Counted from the stretch's first letter, positions 8,249-17,030 are shown. The stretch: 64,000 nt of DNA from Bradyrhizobium sp. CCBAU 51765 (GCF_015291725.1 NZ_CP030038.1:3151001-3215000); one strand, 5' to 3'. Numbers and translations: made by a program. The notes: generated by a model from the sequence alone, not told the origin.

Positions 8249-9382
8249 ATGAACGAAGCGATCAGACCCGGCGCCGACATCCCGCCGCAGGCTCAAGAGG
8301 GGCCGGAACTGTCGGTCATCGTCCCGACCTTCAACGAGCGCGACAACGTCACGGTGCTGTACCGGCGGCTGGAGGCGACGCTCGCCAATATCGCGTGGGA
8401 AGTCGTGTTCGTCGACGACAACTCACCGGACGGCACCTGGGACGTCGTGCGCGCGCTGGCGCAGCGCGACAGCCGCGTGCGCTGTGTCCGCCGCATCGGC
8501 CGTCGCGGCCTCTCGGGCGCCTGCATCGAGGGCATCCTCGCCTCGAGCGCTCCCTATGTGGCCGTGATCGATGCCGACCTCCAGCACGACGAGACGCAGC
8601 TGCCGAAGATGTTGCTGCTCCTCGCCAGCGATCAGGCCGACCTCGTGGTCGGCAGCCGCTACATCGAGGGCTACAAGAGCGAAGGCTTCAACAAGCAGCG
8701 CGCCGGAGCCAGTGCGCTTGCGACCGAGGTCGCCAGGAAGATGCTGCGGGTCGAGATCGCCGATCCCATGAGCGGCTTCTTCATGATTCGCCGCGACCGT
8801 TTCGAGCAGCTCGCGCCAAAGCTCTCCGTCCACGGCTTCAAGATCCTGCTCGACGTCGTCGCGAGCTCGCACGGCAGCTTGCGCGCCGTCGAGATCCCCT
8901 ACACTTTCGGCGCCCGCCAGCACGGCGAGAGCAAGCTCGATTCCATGGTCGCACTCGACTTCCTGGGTCTCGTGCTGGCCAAGCTGACCAACGACATCGT
9001 CTCGCTGCGCTTCATCCTGTTCGCCATGGTCGGCGGCATCGGCCTCGTGGTGCACTTGACCACGCTGTTCATCGCGCTCCAGCTGTTCAACGCGCCGTTC
9101 GCGGAGGCGCAGGCCGCCGGCGCCGTCGTCGCCATGACCAGCAATTTCATCCTCAACAACTTCCTCACCTATCGCGACCAGCGGCTGAAGGGCTTTGCGC
9201 TGCTGCGCGGCCTCATCGCCTTCTACATCGTATGCAGCGTCGGCCTGCTCGCCAATGTCGGCGTCGCCTTCTCGGTCTACGACCAGGAGCCGATCTGGTG
9301 GCTGGCCGGCATGGCCGGCGCGCTGATGGGCGTGGTGTGGAACTACGCGATGTCCGGACTGTTCGTCTGGCGCAAGAAATAG
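8249..9382 (+). CDS. GT2 glycosyltransferase fused to GtrA-like membrane domain
   Basis: A 377-residue protein with an N-terminal GT-A catalytic domain of the dolichol-phosphate mannosyltransferase type (residues ~20-245: SVIVPTFNERDNV, VDDNSPDGTWDVV, and IDADLQHDE as the metal/nucleotide DxD). A four-helix GtrA-like domain (~250-375) follows. Such fusions transfer a sugar from a nucleotide sugar to polyprenyl phosphate at the inner membrane and help flip it. The next gene, six bases downstream, encodes a PMT-family transferase that uses polyprenyl-phosphate sugars, so the pair probably supplies and uses one lipid-linked sugar. ATG 8249 was chosen because GT2 homology starts shortly after. 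Confidence 0.88.
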   Translation: MNEAIRPGADIPPQAQEGPELSVIVPTFNERDNVTVLYRRLEATLANIAWEVVFVDDNSPDGTWDVVRALAQRDSRVRCVRRIGRRGLSGACIEGILASSAPYVAVIDADLQHDETQLPKMLLLLASDQADLVVGSRYIEGYKSEGFNKQRAGASALATEVARKMLRVEIADPMSGFFMIRRDRFEQLAPKLSVHGFKILLDVVASSHGSLRAVEIPYTFGARQHGESKLDSMVALDFLGLVLAKLTNDIVSLRFILFAMVGGIGLVVHLTTLFIALQLFNAPFAEAQAAGAVVAMTSNFILNNFLTYRDQRLKGFALLRGLIAFYIVCSVGLLANVGVAFSVYDQEPIWWLAGMAGALMGVVWNYAMSGLFVWRKK

Positions 9383-9388
9383 CACGCC

Positions 9389-10891
9389 ATGGGCGGGGCC
9401 GACGCGCGGATCGTCCGCAACACCGCGCTGCTGATTCTCGCGCTGATCGGATTGCGGCTCGTTGCGGCCGCATTCACGCCGATCACGTTCGACGAAGCCT
9501 ATTACTGGATGTGGTCGAAGAATCTGGCGGGCGGTTACTACGACCATCCGCCGATGGTCGCCTATGTGATCCGCGCCGGCACCATGATTGCCGGCGATAC
9601 CGAGCTCGGCGTCCGCCTCGTCTCGATCCTGCTGGCGCTGCCGATGAGCTATGCGGTCTATCGCTCTGCCGCGATCCTGTTCGGCGGTGCGCGCGTGGCC
9701 GCGACCAGCGCCATCCTGCTCAACGTGACGCTGCTGGCCTCCGTTGGCACGCTGATCGTCACGCCCGATGCGCCGCTGCTGGTCGCCTCCAGCTTCGTGC
9801 TGTTCTTCCTCGCCAAGGTGCTGGAGACCGGCCGGGGCGCCTGGTGGCTCGCGGTCGGTGCGGCGGTCGGCGCGGCGCTGCTGTCGAAATACACCGCGAT
9901 GTTCTTTGGGCCGGCGATCCTGATCTGGCTCGCGGCCGTGCCGAAGCTCAGGCGCTGGTTTCTCTCGCCCTGGCCCTATCTCGGTGGCCTCGTTGCCTTG
10001 GCGCTGTTCTCGCCGGTGATCCTGTGGAATGCGGACCATCAATGGGTCTCGTTCGCAAAGCAGCTCGGCCGCGCCAGGATCGAGGACTTCCGCCCCGTCT
10101 TCATTGCCGAGCTGATCCCGACCCAGATTGCCTTCGCGACGCCGCTGGTCTTCATCCTCGGCGCGATGGGCCTGCACGCGCTGACCTGGCGGCGCGCCGG
10201 CGCGCTGGCCTCGCGCGTGCTGATCGAGACGATGTTCTGGACCATCGTCGTCTACTTCGTCTGGCATTCGCTGCATGCCCGCGTCGAGGCCAACTGGTTC
10301 GCGCCGGTCTATCCGCCTTTCGTCATCGCCGCGGGGGCCGCCGCCAACCTCGTGCAGTGGAAGCCACGCCAGCGGTGCCTGGTCGATTTCTGCCTGCGCT
10401 GGGCGGCGCCAACAGGCATCGTGATGTTTGCAGCCCTGATCGTGCAGGCCAATACCGGCTGGCTGTCCGGATATCGCCGCGATGCCACGGTGCGCAGCGT
10501 CGGCGTCGGCTGGCGCGAGCTTGCCGCCGAGATCGAAACGGTGCGCGCACGCAGTGGTGCGACCTGTGTGCTGGCGCAGGACTACGGCACCACGGGCTGG
10601 CTCGCGTTCTATCTGCCGCGCGGCACCTGCGTCGCGCAGCAAGGCCAGCGCATCCGCTGGGTCAACATGCCCGAACCCGATCCCAGGCTGCTCGCCGGCA
10701 AGCTGCTCTATGTCGACGAGCTGCGCGCAGGAGGCCATCCCGCCCTCGATGCTCTCTTTGCGCAGGTGACGCAGATTGCCCAATTGCAGCGCAAGCGCGG
10801 GCCGCTCGTGGTCGAGACCTATGGCATCGACCTGCTGGAGGGTGCCAAGGGCGAGGTGCTGGATCGCTCGCCGCCGCCGGAAGCGCGGTAA
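9389..10891 (+). CDS. PMT/ArnT-like family glycosyltransferase
   Basis: A 500-residue integral membrane GT-C enzyme with about a dozen helices. The first periplasmic loop carries TFDEAYYWMWSKN, whose Asp-Glu is the catalytic acid motif of GT39/GT83 enzymes, followed by YYDHPPMVAY. A soluble periplasmic C-terminal part (~360-500) follows. These enzymes move a sugar from polyprenyl phosphate to lipid A, another glycan or a protein. It directly follows the GT2-GtrA gene that probably makes its donor. Acceptor unknown. Confidence 0.87.
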   Translation: MGGADARIVRNTALLILALIGLRLVAAAFTPITFDEAYYWMWSKNLAGGYYDHPPMVAYVIRAGTMIAGDTELGVRLVSILLALPMSYAVYRSAAILFGGARVAATSAILLNVTLLASVGTLIVTPDAPLLVASSFVLFFLAKVLETGRGAWWLAVGAAVGAALLSKYTAMFFGPAILIWLAAVPKLRRWFLSPWPYLGGLVALALFSPVILWNADHQWVSFAKQLGRARIEDFRPVFIAELIPTQIAFATPLVFILGAMGLHALTWRRAGALASRVLIETMFWTIVVYFVWHSLHARVEANWFAPVYPPFVIAAGAAANLVQWKPRQRCLVDFCLRWAAPTGIVMFAALIVQANTGWLSGYRRDATVRSVGVGWRELAAEIETVRARSGATCVLAQDYGTTGWLAFYLPRGTCVAQQGQRIRWVNMPEPDPRLLAGKLLYVDELRAGGHPALDALFAQVTQIAQLQRKRGPLVVETYGIDLLEGAKGEVLDRSPPPEAR

Positions 10892-10910
10892 GCCCTACTG
10901 TCCCCCCATC

Positions 10911-11051
10911 GTCGTCCCGGCGAACGCCGGGACCCATACCCCAGGGAGAAGTTTAGCGAAGGCTGTTCGTGGGTGGTTTTTCAGTTCGGAACGGCAACCT
11001 GCGCTCATCGATAGATCACGCGGTATGGGTCCCCGCGTCGGGCGGGACGAC
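10911..11051. repeat. Family 2 intergenic palindrome, copy 1
   Basis: A ~141-bp element with ends GTCGTCCCGGCGAACGCCGG and a degenerate inverted copy ending GGGCGGGACGAC. A cleaner copy is at 43415-43540. It fills the space between two convergent genes. Confidence 0.75.
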
Positions 11052-11082
11052 GGCGGAGTGTTGGGCCGATGGCAATGGCTAT

Positions 11083-12972
11083 TCAGTCGATCACCTCGGC
11101 CTTGGTCGCGGCCTCCTTGGGCCCATCCCGGTCGCGCCAGAACCAGACCGTCACGATGCCGGAGCGGCCGCGGACCTGGGCGAGCAGGGGCCCGGACAGG
11201 ATGCCGTCGGGAGCGCCGCTGAAATCGGCAGTGTCGAGCAGCGTATCGCTCAGCGCGAGCTGCGCATCGTTCTGGGCGGCAATCTCCATCAGGCGGCTTG
11301 CGACATTGACGGTATCGCCTGTCGCCGTGATGTGCTGATGGCTTTCGCCGAGCCGGGATGCGACGATCGGGCCGCAATGCGCGCCGATCTTGAAACCGAG
11401 CTGACCTGCGATCGCCGGCGGCAGCGAGGCGATCCAGCGTTCGAGGCCGCGATGCAGATCGATCGCGCATTTCAGCGCGCGCGCCGCGTCGTTGGGCATC
11501 GCGCGCGGTAGCCCGAACAGGATCATGGCGCCGTCGCCGAGAAAGCCGGTGATCATGCCGTCATAGTCGATCGCGGCCTTGTCGATCAGTGCATGAAACG
11601 CCTTCAGGAGAGTCCTGAGTTCGTTCGGATCAATTCGCTCGCTCAGTCCGGTGAAGCCGGAGAGATCGACGAAGACCACGGCTGCGTCCTGCCGGACGGG
11701 CTTCGACAGGAAGTTCGGATCTCGCGCCAGCCACTCCTGCAGCGCGGGAGCCTGGAATTGCGCAAGCGACCGGCTCTTGGCGGCAAAATATTGCGTGCGG
11801 CGGCCTCCGGCCCACAGCTGCACGCCGGCAAAGACCGCAACCGGCGGCATTGCCGCGGCGAGCGTGGTTGCGGCGTTCAGCCAGACACCGTGCGTGAATG
11901 CGAACAGGTTGACGCCGGCCCAGGCGATCATCACCGCGGCCGCCGTCATGATGCCCAGCGCGCTGCGCCGCCAGGCGAGCAGCCCGACCAGCAGCATCGG
12001 CAGCAGGATCGCAGTGAGCGCGTCGGCAATGCGGACCCTGCGGTCGCGCACCATGGCGTCGCCGGCGACGAGATGCGTGATCGCGGTCGAGACCACCTCG
12101 ACCCCGGGCATCAGGGAATCGAAGGGCGTCGGATAGAAGTCGCCACCGCCGGCGACCGAGGCGCCGATCACGACGATCCGGTTCTCGATCGCCGCGCGAT
12201 CGAGCGTGCCGTCGAAAATGCTCTGGGCGCTGACGGTACGGATCGTGCGCCGCGGGCCGTAATAGGTGATCGGCAATGCCAGATCGCCGTCGGTCGGCAC
12301 CGCGCGATCGCCCAGCATGAGATGGTCCGGCGCGACCGTCAGCGGCTGGTCGAGCGCGCGGGCCGCGACGCGCAAGGGGAACGACAGCTCGACCTTGTCG
12401 CGCGTCCGGAACAGCATCGGTACCGATAGCGGTGAGCCCGATTGTCCCGTCGCGACGTTGACGACGCCGACCTCGGCGTGTTCAGCGAAGGCGGGCAACG
12501 GCTGCAGGAAGCGCTCGGCCTGCGGCAGAGTGGCGAGGGGACCTTCGCTGTTCGGATCCACGGTCTCGCTGGCGGAGGGGAAGATCGCCGCGGCGGCGAG
12601 CACCATGGGACCGGTGGCGAGCGTGCTGGCGAGCGTGGCATCGCCGATCGCAGCGCTGCGGTCGACGAGCAGGAGATCAATCCCGATGACCTTCGGCTTG
12701 AACTGCACGATGGTGTCGACGACACGGGCGAGATCGGCGCGTGGCAGCGGATAGCTGCCGCCGCGCTTCACCACGGTGTCGTCGATCGCGACGATGGTGA
12801 CGAGGTCGGGTGGACGCCGCACGCCGCGGGCTTGCGTCCGCCAATCCGTCAGCGTGGCTTCGAGGCGGTCGAGAAAACGCAGACGACCGTTGGCGTGCGC
12901 GGCAAAGATGCCCGCGCCCCACAGCGCGGTGAGGACGAGTGCCACCAGGATCTGAACGCGTCGGTTGCGCAT
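11083..12972 (-). CDS. CHASE2-domain class III nucleotidyl cyclase
   Basis: A ~629-residue sensor cyclase. An N-terminal helix is followed by a periplasmic CHASE2 domain (to ~residue 310; landmarks IVAIDDTVVKRGGSYPLPR, KVIGIDLLLVDRS, GASVAGGGDFYPTPF). Three transmembrane helices (~320-395) and a cyclase domain (~425-590) come next. Metal-binding Asp occur in VVFVDLSGFT and FLGDGAM, and GDTVNVASR carries the transition-state residues. Oddly, the Lys that selects adenine in most homologues is Gly (ITGFLGDG), so nucleotide specificity is uncertain. The ATG at 12972 is preferred to an upstream TTG at 13008. The upstream FecR gene ends ~65 bp before, and the two probably form one signalling unit. 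Confidence 0.87.
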   Translation of the reverse strand: MRNRRVQILVALVLTALWGAGIFAAHANGRLRFLDRLEATLTDWRTQARGVRRPPDLVTIVAIDDTVVKRGGSYPLPRADLARVVDTIVQFKPKVIGIDLLLVDRSAAIGDATLASTLATGPMVLAAAAIFPSASETVDPNSEGPLATLPQAERFLQPLPAFAEHAEVGVVNVATGQSGSPLSVPMLFRTRDKVELSFPLRVAARALDQPLTVAPDHLMLGDRAVPTDGDLALPITYYGPRRTIRTVSAQSIFDGTLDRAAIENRIVVIGASVAGGGDFYPTPFDSLMPGVEVVSTAITHLVAGDAMVRDRRVRIADALTAILLPMLLVGLLAWRRSALGIMTAAAVMIAWAGVNLFAFTHGVWLNAATTLAAAMPPVAVFAGVQLWAGGRRTQYFAAKSRSLAQFQAPALQEWLARDPNFLSKPVRQDAAVVFVDLSGFTGLSERIDPNELRTLLKAFHALIDKAAIDYDGMITGFLGDGAMILFGLPRAMPNDAARALKCAIDLHRGLERWIASLPPAIAGQLGFKIGAHCGPIVASRLGESHQHITATGDTVNVASRLMEIAAQNDAQLALSDTLLDTADFSGAPDGILSGPLLAQVRGRSGIVTVWFWRDRDGPKEAATKAEVID

Positions 12973-13038
12973 GCGCTCGTTTTGCAATCTTCTATTGTCC
13001 AAATTCAAATTTCGTGGGCGAGCGTTGTTGACCCGGTC

Positions 13039-13563
13039 TTATTGCCCGAGTCTTGCCATGAGCGCGTCGACGCGCGGCTGGCCCCAGGTCTTGACGGTCA
13101 ACGGGCCGGTTGCCTCGACATCGACGCCTTCGCCGGGTCCAAGCACGACGCCGCGTCCACGAGCCCTTCGGGTCACGCCGACCCGGCCGTCGGCGACGAA
13201 CACGGAGGTCTTGGCGTCGGCGACATCGACCGCCCATTTCGTGCCGCGCACCGCGGCGATCGCTTGCGGCGTCAGCACCTTGAACGGATTGCCCCGCGGC
13301 TTCCGGGGCACCTCGACCAGCAGGGCTTTGCTGCTCAACTCCACGGAGTCTATATGTCCGTCGCGGTTGGCGTCCTTAAGTTCAAATCTGGCGCCATTTT
13401 CCGCAACGATGGTGATGCCGTTGTCGCAGCGCCAGGTCTGCGTCCCGGCAGCAGACGGCGATGCCGTGCAGCCCAAATTGGCACCAGGCTGCGCAGTCGC
13501 AGATCCAATCAACAGAAACGACCCCGCCAGGGCGAAAAGCCCTGCGCGCGCAATCCCTCTCAT
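13039..13563 (-). CDS. Secreted FecR-domain protein with an EF-hand-like loop
   Basis: A 174-residue protein with a signal peptide (MRGIARAGLFALAGSF... ending near ATA-QP). The FecR-type beta domain (LTPQAIAAVRGTKWAVDVAD, VFVADGRVGV) occupies the second half. Before it, residues 64-75 read DANRDGHIDSVE, a textbook EF-hand calcium loop with ligands at positions 1, 3, 5, 7, 9 and 12. The ATG at 13563 directly precedes the signal peptide. The gene is immediately upstream of the CHASE2 cyclase; FecR proteins often accompany CHASE2 sensors, where they may act as the periplasmic input. A calcium-gated input here is inference. Confidence 0.8.
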   Translation of the reverse strand: MRGIARAGLFALAGSFLLIGSATAQPGANLGCTASPSAAGTQTWRCDNGITIVAENGARFELKDANRDGHIDSVELSSKALLVEVPRKPRGNPFKVLTPQAIAAVRGTKWAVDVADAKTSVFVADGRVGVTRRARGRGVVLGPGEGVDVEATGPLTVKTWGQPRVDALMARLGQ

Positions 13564-14095
13564 GCCAGCCTCCGTTTGCGTGCACGGCACAGTTCAGGGC
13601 AAATCGATACGGTACCGTATGACGCGCAGAGGCTGCTGAAAAGTGCCGAGATAGGAGCTACTTTCTCGCGGCGGCGATTACCAGAACCGACGTGATCAAC
13701 TTTCGGTCACAGCGCCGTGCCGCGTGAGGGCGCAGGGCCCGGACGCGGAGCCCGCCAGCCTCGCGCAACGCTTCCGCGCTACGGTCGGGGCCAGTTGGCG
13801 ACCACGAAAATGACGTTGTTGAATGTCTCGTGGGTGCGGGCCGCAAGCGTCGAAGAACCGACGTGAGCCGGTCGAGAAACATGGTTAACAGATGCGTCTA
13901 AGTCCGTAATTCTGCGGGATTTTTCTCAAAACGGGACAGCATTAACGAGTTGCCCCATATCCGCCCGAACTTAATCTGCATTTAACTAAAAGTCGCCTTA
14001 ATGACGCTCCGACCCTCTGCGAGATGCTGTTCCCGGATCGTGACCAGCGGCACTTTGAAGGGGGACCGAGTGACACCGTCCTGGACGCAAGGCGA
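13564..14095. other. Divergent intergenic region without a convincing gene
   Basis: About 530 bp between the FecR gene and the DUF2778 gene. It holds the 14-bp palindrome at 13607-13620. I see no RNA gene or coding sequence I would defend; the open frames here have arginine-rich, shadow-like composition. An in-frame ATG at 14024 could extend the downstream gene. Confidence 0.5.
13607..13620. promoter_or_regulatory. Perfect 14-bp palindrome ATACGGTACCGTAT, candidate operator
   Basis: A perfect 14-bp palindrome 44 bp upstream of the FecR start. Its shape (ATAC..GTAT around a central GGTACC) resembles operators of TetR-type repressors, but no TetR gene is adjacent. Likely regulator unknown. Confidence 0.45.
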
Positions 14096-15271
14096 ATGAG
14101 TACGAGTATCGCTGCGCAAAGTATCGCGGCACGGAAGTCCAAAAATCCTGGCAAGAATTCTCTTCGGAAGCCTTCCCGGAAAATGACCACGGCCAATTGG
14201 CTGGGCACCGCGGCGATCGGCTGCGTCCTGATGGGCGCCGGCTGGATCATCTACAGCAACATTCTCGGCGCGAGCGTCTACCCCACCGTCGGCAGCATCG
14301 GTTATGACGAACCGGTGGTCAGGCGCGCGCCCAAGGTCGTGCTGCGCGAGGCCGGGGAGGCCATCAGGGAAACCTTCGCGCTGCTGCCCGACCGGCTCCA
14401 GGTCGCAGCTCCGATCTCGCGCGAGATGTTCAACGAGCGCTTTGCCGCGGCCGCGACGCAAGGCGTGCCGTCGAATGCAGCGAGCGCAGCGCCCCCGACC
14501 CAGGTTGCGCTGGCCAAGGAGACTTCGAAGGACGCCCCGAAGCAGAGCGTGGTCGCGAGGGTCGCCGACGCGCTGAAGCCGGCGGCCAAGACTGCTGACA
14601 AGACTGCTGACAAGACCAGGCGCGCGCCGGATGCCCAGATGCAGCTGGCCTCGGCCGATCCGGCCCAGATCGTGCCGGCGCCCGAGGCGCAGCCGAAATC
14701 GTTCGCCGACCGCGCCAAGGCCGCGGTGATGTCGATCACCGGGCCGCGCCAGTCGATGGTGGAAAAGCTCTGGGGCAAGCGCGAGCCGTCCGGCGGGCTG
14801 CTCGCCTACGCCTCGGCCGATGCCAGCGTGACCGCGTCCATCGCGCCGAAGGAGCAGAACCCGATGTTGGGCGGCGCGCCGCCCTATGAGCGCGACACTG
14901 CGGTCTACGACATCACCGCGAAGACGGTGTATCTGCCCGACGGCACCAGGCTCGAGGCGCATTCGGGCCTCGGCTCCAATCTCGACGATCCGCGCTCCTC
15001 GAAAATCCGCATGCGCGGCGTGACGCCGCCGCACATCTACACGCTGAAGCCGCGCGAGGCGCTGTTCCACGGCGTGCCGGCGCTGCGCCTGACGCCGATC
15101 GGCGGCGAGAGCGCGATCCACGGCCGTGACGGCCTGCTCGCGCACACCTTCATGCTCGGGCCGAACGGCGACTCCAACGGCTGCGTGTCGTTCAAGGACT
15201 ATTACGCGTTCCTCGACGCCTACCGCAACAAGGGCATCCGCAAGCTCGCGGTGCTGGCGCGGGTGGAGTGA
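14096..15271 (+). CDS. DUF2778 / Tlde1-like L,D-transpeptidase-fold protein
   Basis: A ~391-residue inner-membrane-anchored protein. One helix near residues 34-56 follows a short basic cytoplasmic tail, then a long Ala/Lys-rich linker (~80-250), then a C-terminal DUF2778 domain (~265-391). That domain has the ordered motifs IHGRDG, HTFMLG and GDSNGCVSF; the His and the Cys correspond to the catalytic pair of L,D-transpeptidase-like enzymes. Tlde1 effectors of type VI secretion share this domain, but here the protein is anchored and no secretion genes are near, so a housekeeping peptidoglycan role is as likely. ATG 14096 has an AAGG ribosome-binding site; ATG 14024 is possible. Confidence 0.78.
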   Translation: MSTSIAAQSIAARKSKNPGKNSLRKPSRKMTTANWLGTAAIGCVLMGAGWIIYSNILGASVYPTVGSIGYDEPVVRRAPKVVLREAGEAIRETFALLPDRLQVAAPISREMFNERFAAAATQGVPSNAASAAPPTQVALAKETSKDAPKQSVVARVADALKPAAKTADKTADKTRRAPDAQMQLASADPAQIVPAPEAQPKSFADRAKAAVMSITGPRQSMVEKLWGKREPSGGLLAYASADASVTASIAPKEQNPMLGGAPPYERDTAVYDITAKTVYLPDGTRLEAHSGLGSNLDDPRSSKIRMRGVTPPHIYTLKPREALFHGVPALRLTPIGGESAIHGRDGLLAHTFMLGPNGDSNGCVSFKDYYAFLDAYRNKGIRKLAVLARVE

Positions 15272-15301
15272 GGCAGCGCGATCGGCGCGCGGTCGCCGTC
15301 A

Positions 15302-15457
15302 TCAGGCGCGGACGCCGCGCATGATTCCGGTCTTGAGCTGGCGCGGCATGAGGTTGCCGTCCCAGCCGCAATTGTAGCGGATGCGAATTGAACCTGCCGC
15401 GCATCGAGCGGCCGGCCAGGAGCCGCCAAAGACCGGCCCGACCAGTTGCTTTGCCAT
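15302..15457 (-). CDS. Possible 51-residue cysteine-containing small protein
   Basis: A short frame from ATG 15457 with an AAGGCGAT ribosome-binding-like sequence just upstream. Its tail, containing IRIRYNCGWDGNLMPRQL, does not look like a shadow frame (few Arg/Ala runs; Trp, Tyr, Asn and Cys present). No family is recognised and the N-terminus is less convincing, so it could be the tail of a decayed gene. It lies convergent to the DUF2778 gene, 30 bp past its stop. Confidence 0.35.
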   Translation of the reverse strand: MAKQLVGPVFGGSWPAARCAAGSIRIRYNCGWDGNLMPRQLKTGIMRGVRA

Positions 15458-15822
15458 CGATCGCCTTCATTCGCCGCAAGCGATCGTCGGTCCATGCGAG
15501 TTCTCCCCTTGGATCTGCGGTTCCCTTACCTAGTTAAATGCGCCCGTCGTGGAACGTTGATATCAGGCGGCATGACATCCCGCGCAACTTCGCCGGCTCA
15601 AAGCGGCGGCACGACGGCAAGCGGCGCTGACGAGTGATCAGCGCACAAGGGACGTGCTTCTGGAAATGCGGAGGAGTACCGATTGCGAGCGTAGTTTCAG
15701 GAGCGGCAGGTGTCAGCGCGATCCCGAGCAAGCTTACAACTTTGGCGCGATGCATCGGAGTTTTGCACTGCGCTCGATCGATAAGATTGACGTGCGCTGG
15801 CCCACACGCCTAGGCTTGATCG
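15458..15822. other. Intergenic region, nothing recognised
   Basis: About 365 bp with slightly lower GC than the surroundings. No RNA gene, repeat or convincing coding frame was seen on either strand. Confidence 0.4.
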
Positions 15823-16044
15823 ATGCCCGAAACCATCCAAGAGGAGATCAAGCGAATCGAGAGACAGATTGAAACCTACGAAGCTTTCGATCTGGCCGAG
15901 AAGGCGCGGTTTAATCGCGAGTCCTACCTTTGGACCGCGGAAGATCGTATAGAGTGGCAGGAGCTTCAAGCCGACAACGAGCTCATGCTTCGCAAGCTGC
16001 GCGAAGAGCGAAATGCACTGCTCGAACAGCTAAAACCGCCATGA
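15823..16044 (+). CDS. Small coiled-coil hypothetical protein
   Basis: A 73-residue, highly charged and almost entirely helical protein (IQEEIKRIERQIETYEAF; ELMLRKLREERNALLEQL) with heptad-like spacing, suggesting a short coiled coil. No membrane segment or signal. The amino-acid composition is that of a real gene rather than a shadow, and the codon positions have the expected GC bias. No family recognised; function unknown. Confidence 0.65.
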   Translation: MPETIQEEIKRIERQIETYEAFDLAEKARFNRESYLWTAEDRIEWQELQADNELMLRKLREERNALLEQLKPP

Positions 16045-16307
16045 CCGCAATTTCACCGGCCTTGATGCGAGTCGGCTAGATTCAACTTGGCCTTGCAATC
16101 CGACTTGCCTGAAGTTGTGATGAACCGAAGCAACAACTGCGTTTTCCAACCTTGTTCATTGCCTCTGTCGGATTTCGCCGCATTGTTTCTTCGAATTTCC
16201 TCTTGATTGCAGGAGCCACCTGGCTGCTGCGCAACCTGCTCAGCGCGATGCGGCTCGAGAGCGAGCAGGCCAGCGGGAAGAATAAAGCTGCAGCATCGCA
16301 CGCTCCA

Positions 16308-16901
16308 TCAAGTCAGTGCTTCGACTTGCGCGATGATCGCGAAGCGATCCGAGAGTTCGGCCAGCGCGACCTGATGGACCGTCCGCGCGTCCAGCGTGCC
16401 GCCGCGGCCGTCGGGCAGATCGCGGGTGGCGCAGGCGTCGGCCGCGATCGTCGTGCGCAGGCCGAGGTCAAGCGCGGCGCGGGCGGTCGAACTGACGCAC
16501 ATGTGGGTCATGAAGCCGGCCAGCACGATGTTCTTGAGTCCGGTCGCCGCCAACCTGGCCTGCAGGTCGGTGCCGGCAAAGGCATTCGGCAGCGCCTTCT
16601 CGATCACGGGCTCGCCCGCGAGCGGCACCAGGCGCTCGACGATCGCGCCGCGCGCGGCCTCGCGGTCGAACAGTCCGCCGGCGCGGCCCTTGTGCGCGAC
16701 ATGGAAGATCGCAGCTCCGCTCTCCCGTGCGCGCGCGAGCAGGCGTGCAGCCGCGGCGATCGCCGCTTGCGCATCGGGCAGGGCCAGCGGACCGGCGCAA
16801 TATTCGTTCTGGATGTCGATCAGCACGAGGCAGGCCTCGTTGAGCTTCGGCGGATTGAGATCGGCGCCGGCGAGTTCGAGCAGGGTTTTTGGAGCGGTCA
16901 T
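16308..16901 (-). CDS. Isochorismatase-family cysteine hydrolase
   Basis: A 197-residue cytosolic hydrolase with the isochorismatase fold. The catalytic triad is visible as the Asp of LVLIDIQNEY, a Lys in PVIEKALPNAF, and the Cys of FMTHMCVSSTAR. The family includes nicotinamidases, isochorismatases and N-carbamoylsarcosine amidases; the motifs do not allow a firm substrate. It is divergent from a LysR regulator across 129 bp that contain a perfect palindrome, so the regulator probably controls it. Confidence 0.87.
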   Translation of the reverse strand: MTAPKTLLELAGADLNPPKLNEACLVLIDIQNEYCAGPLALPDAQAAIAAAARLLARARESGAAIFHVAHKGRAGGLFDREAARGAIVERLVPLAGEPVIEKALPNAFAGTDLQARLAATGLKNIVLAGFMTHMCVSSTARAALDLGLRTTIAADACATRDLPDGRGGTLDARTVHQVALAELSDRFAIIAQVEALT

Positions 16902-16988
16902 GGCGGTCAGCCTTTCTCAGGATGTCGGATGGCGTCACCCTAGCGCAGCCGTGGCCTGCCATTGTGCAGGAATATTGCGGAATATGGC

Positions 16989-17000
16989 TGCAAATTTGCA
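16989..17000. promoter_or_regulatory. Candidate LysR-binding palindrome TGCAAATTTGCA
   Basis: A perfect 12-bp palindrome in the divergent region between the isochorismatase gene and the LysR gene, 30 bp before the LysR start. LysR proteins commonly bind such AT-centred dyads in shared promoters. Assignment is inference. Confidence 0.45.
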
Positions 17001-17030
17001 GGATATGCCATCGCCTGCTAGGCTCGCGGA

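Noticed and set aside
8423..10783. Long antisense frame (786 codons) opposite the glycosyltransferases
   Set aside because: Asp/His/Arg/Gln-rich antisense composition typical of high-GC genomes.
8212..10956. Very long open frame (914 codons) through both glycosyltransferase genes
   Set aside because: Arg/Ala/Pro-rich shadow of two clearly recognised genes in other frames; no family signature.
13658..13882. Minus-strand 74-codon frame upstream of the FecR gene
   Set aside because: Arg-rich shadow composition and no neighbouring context.
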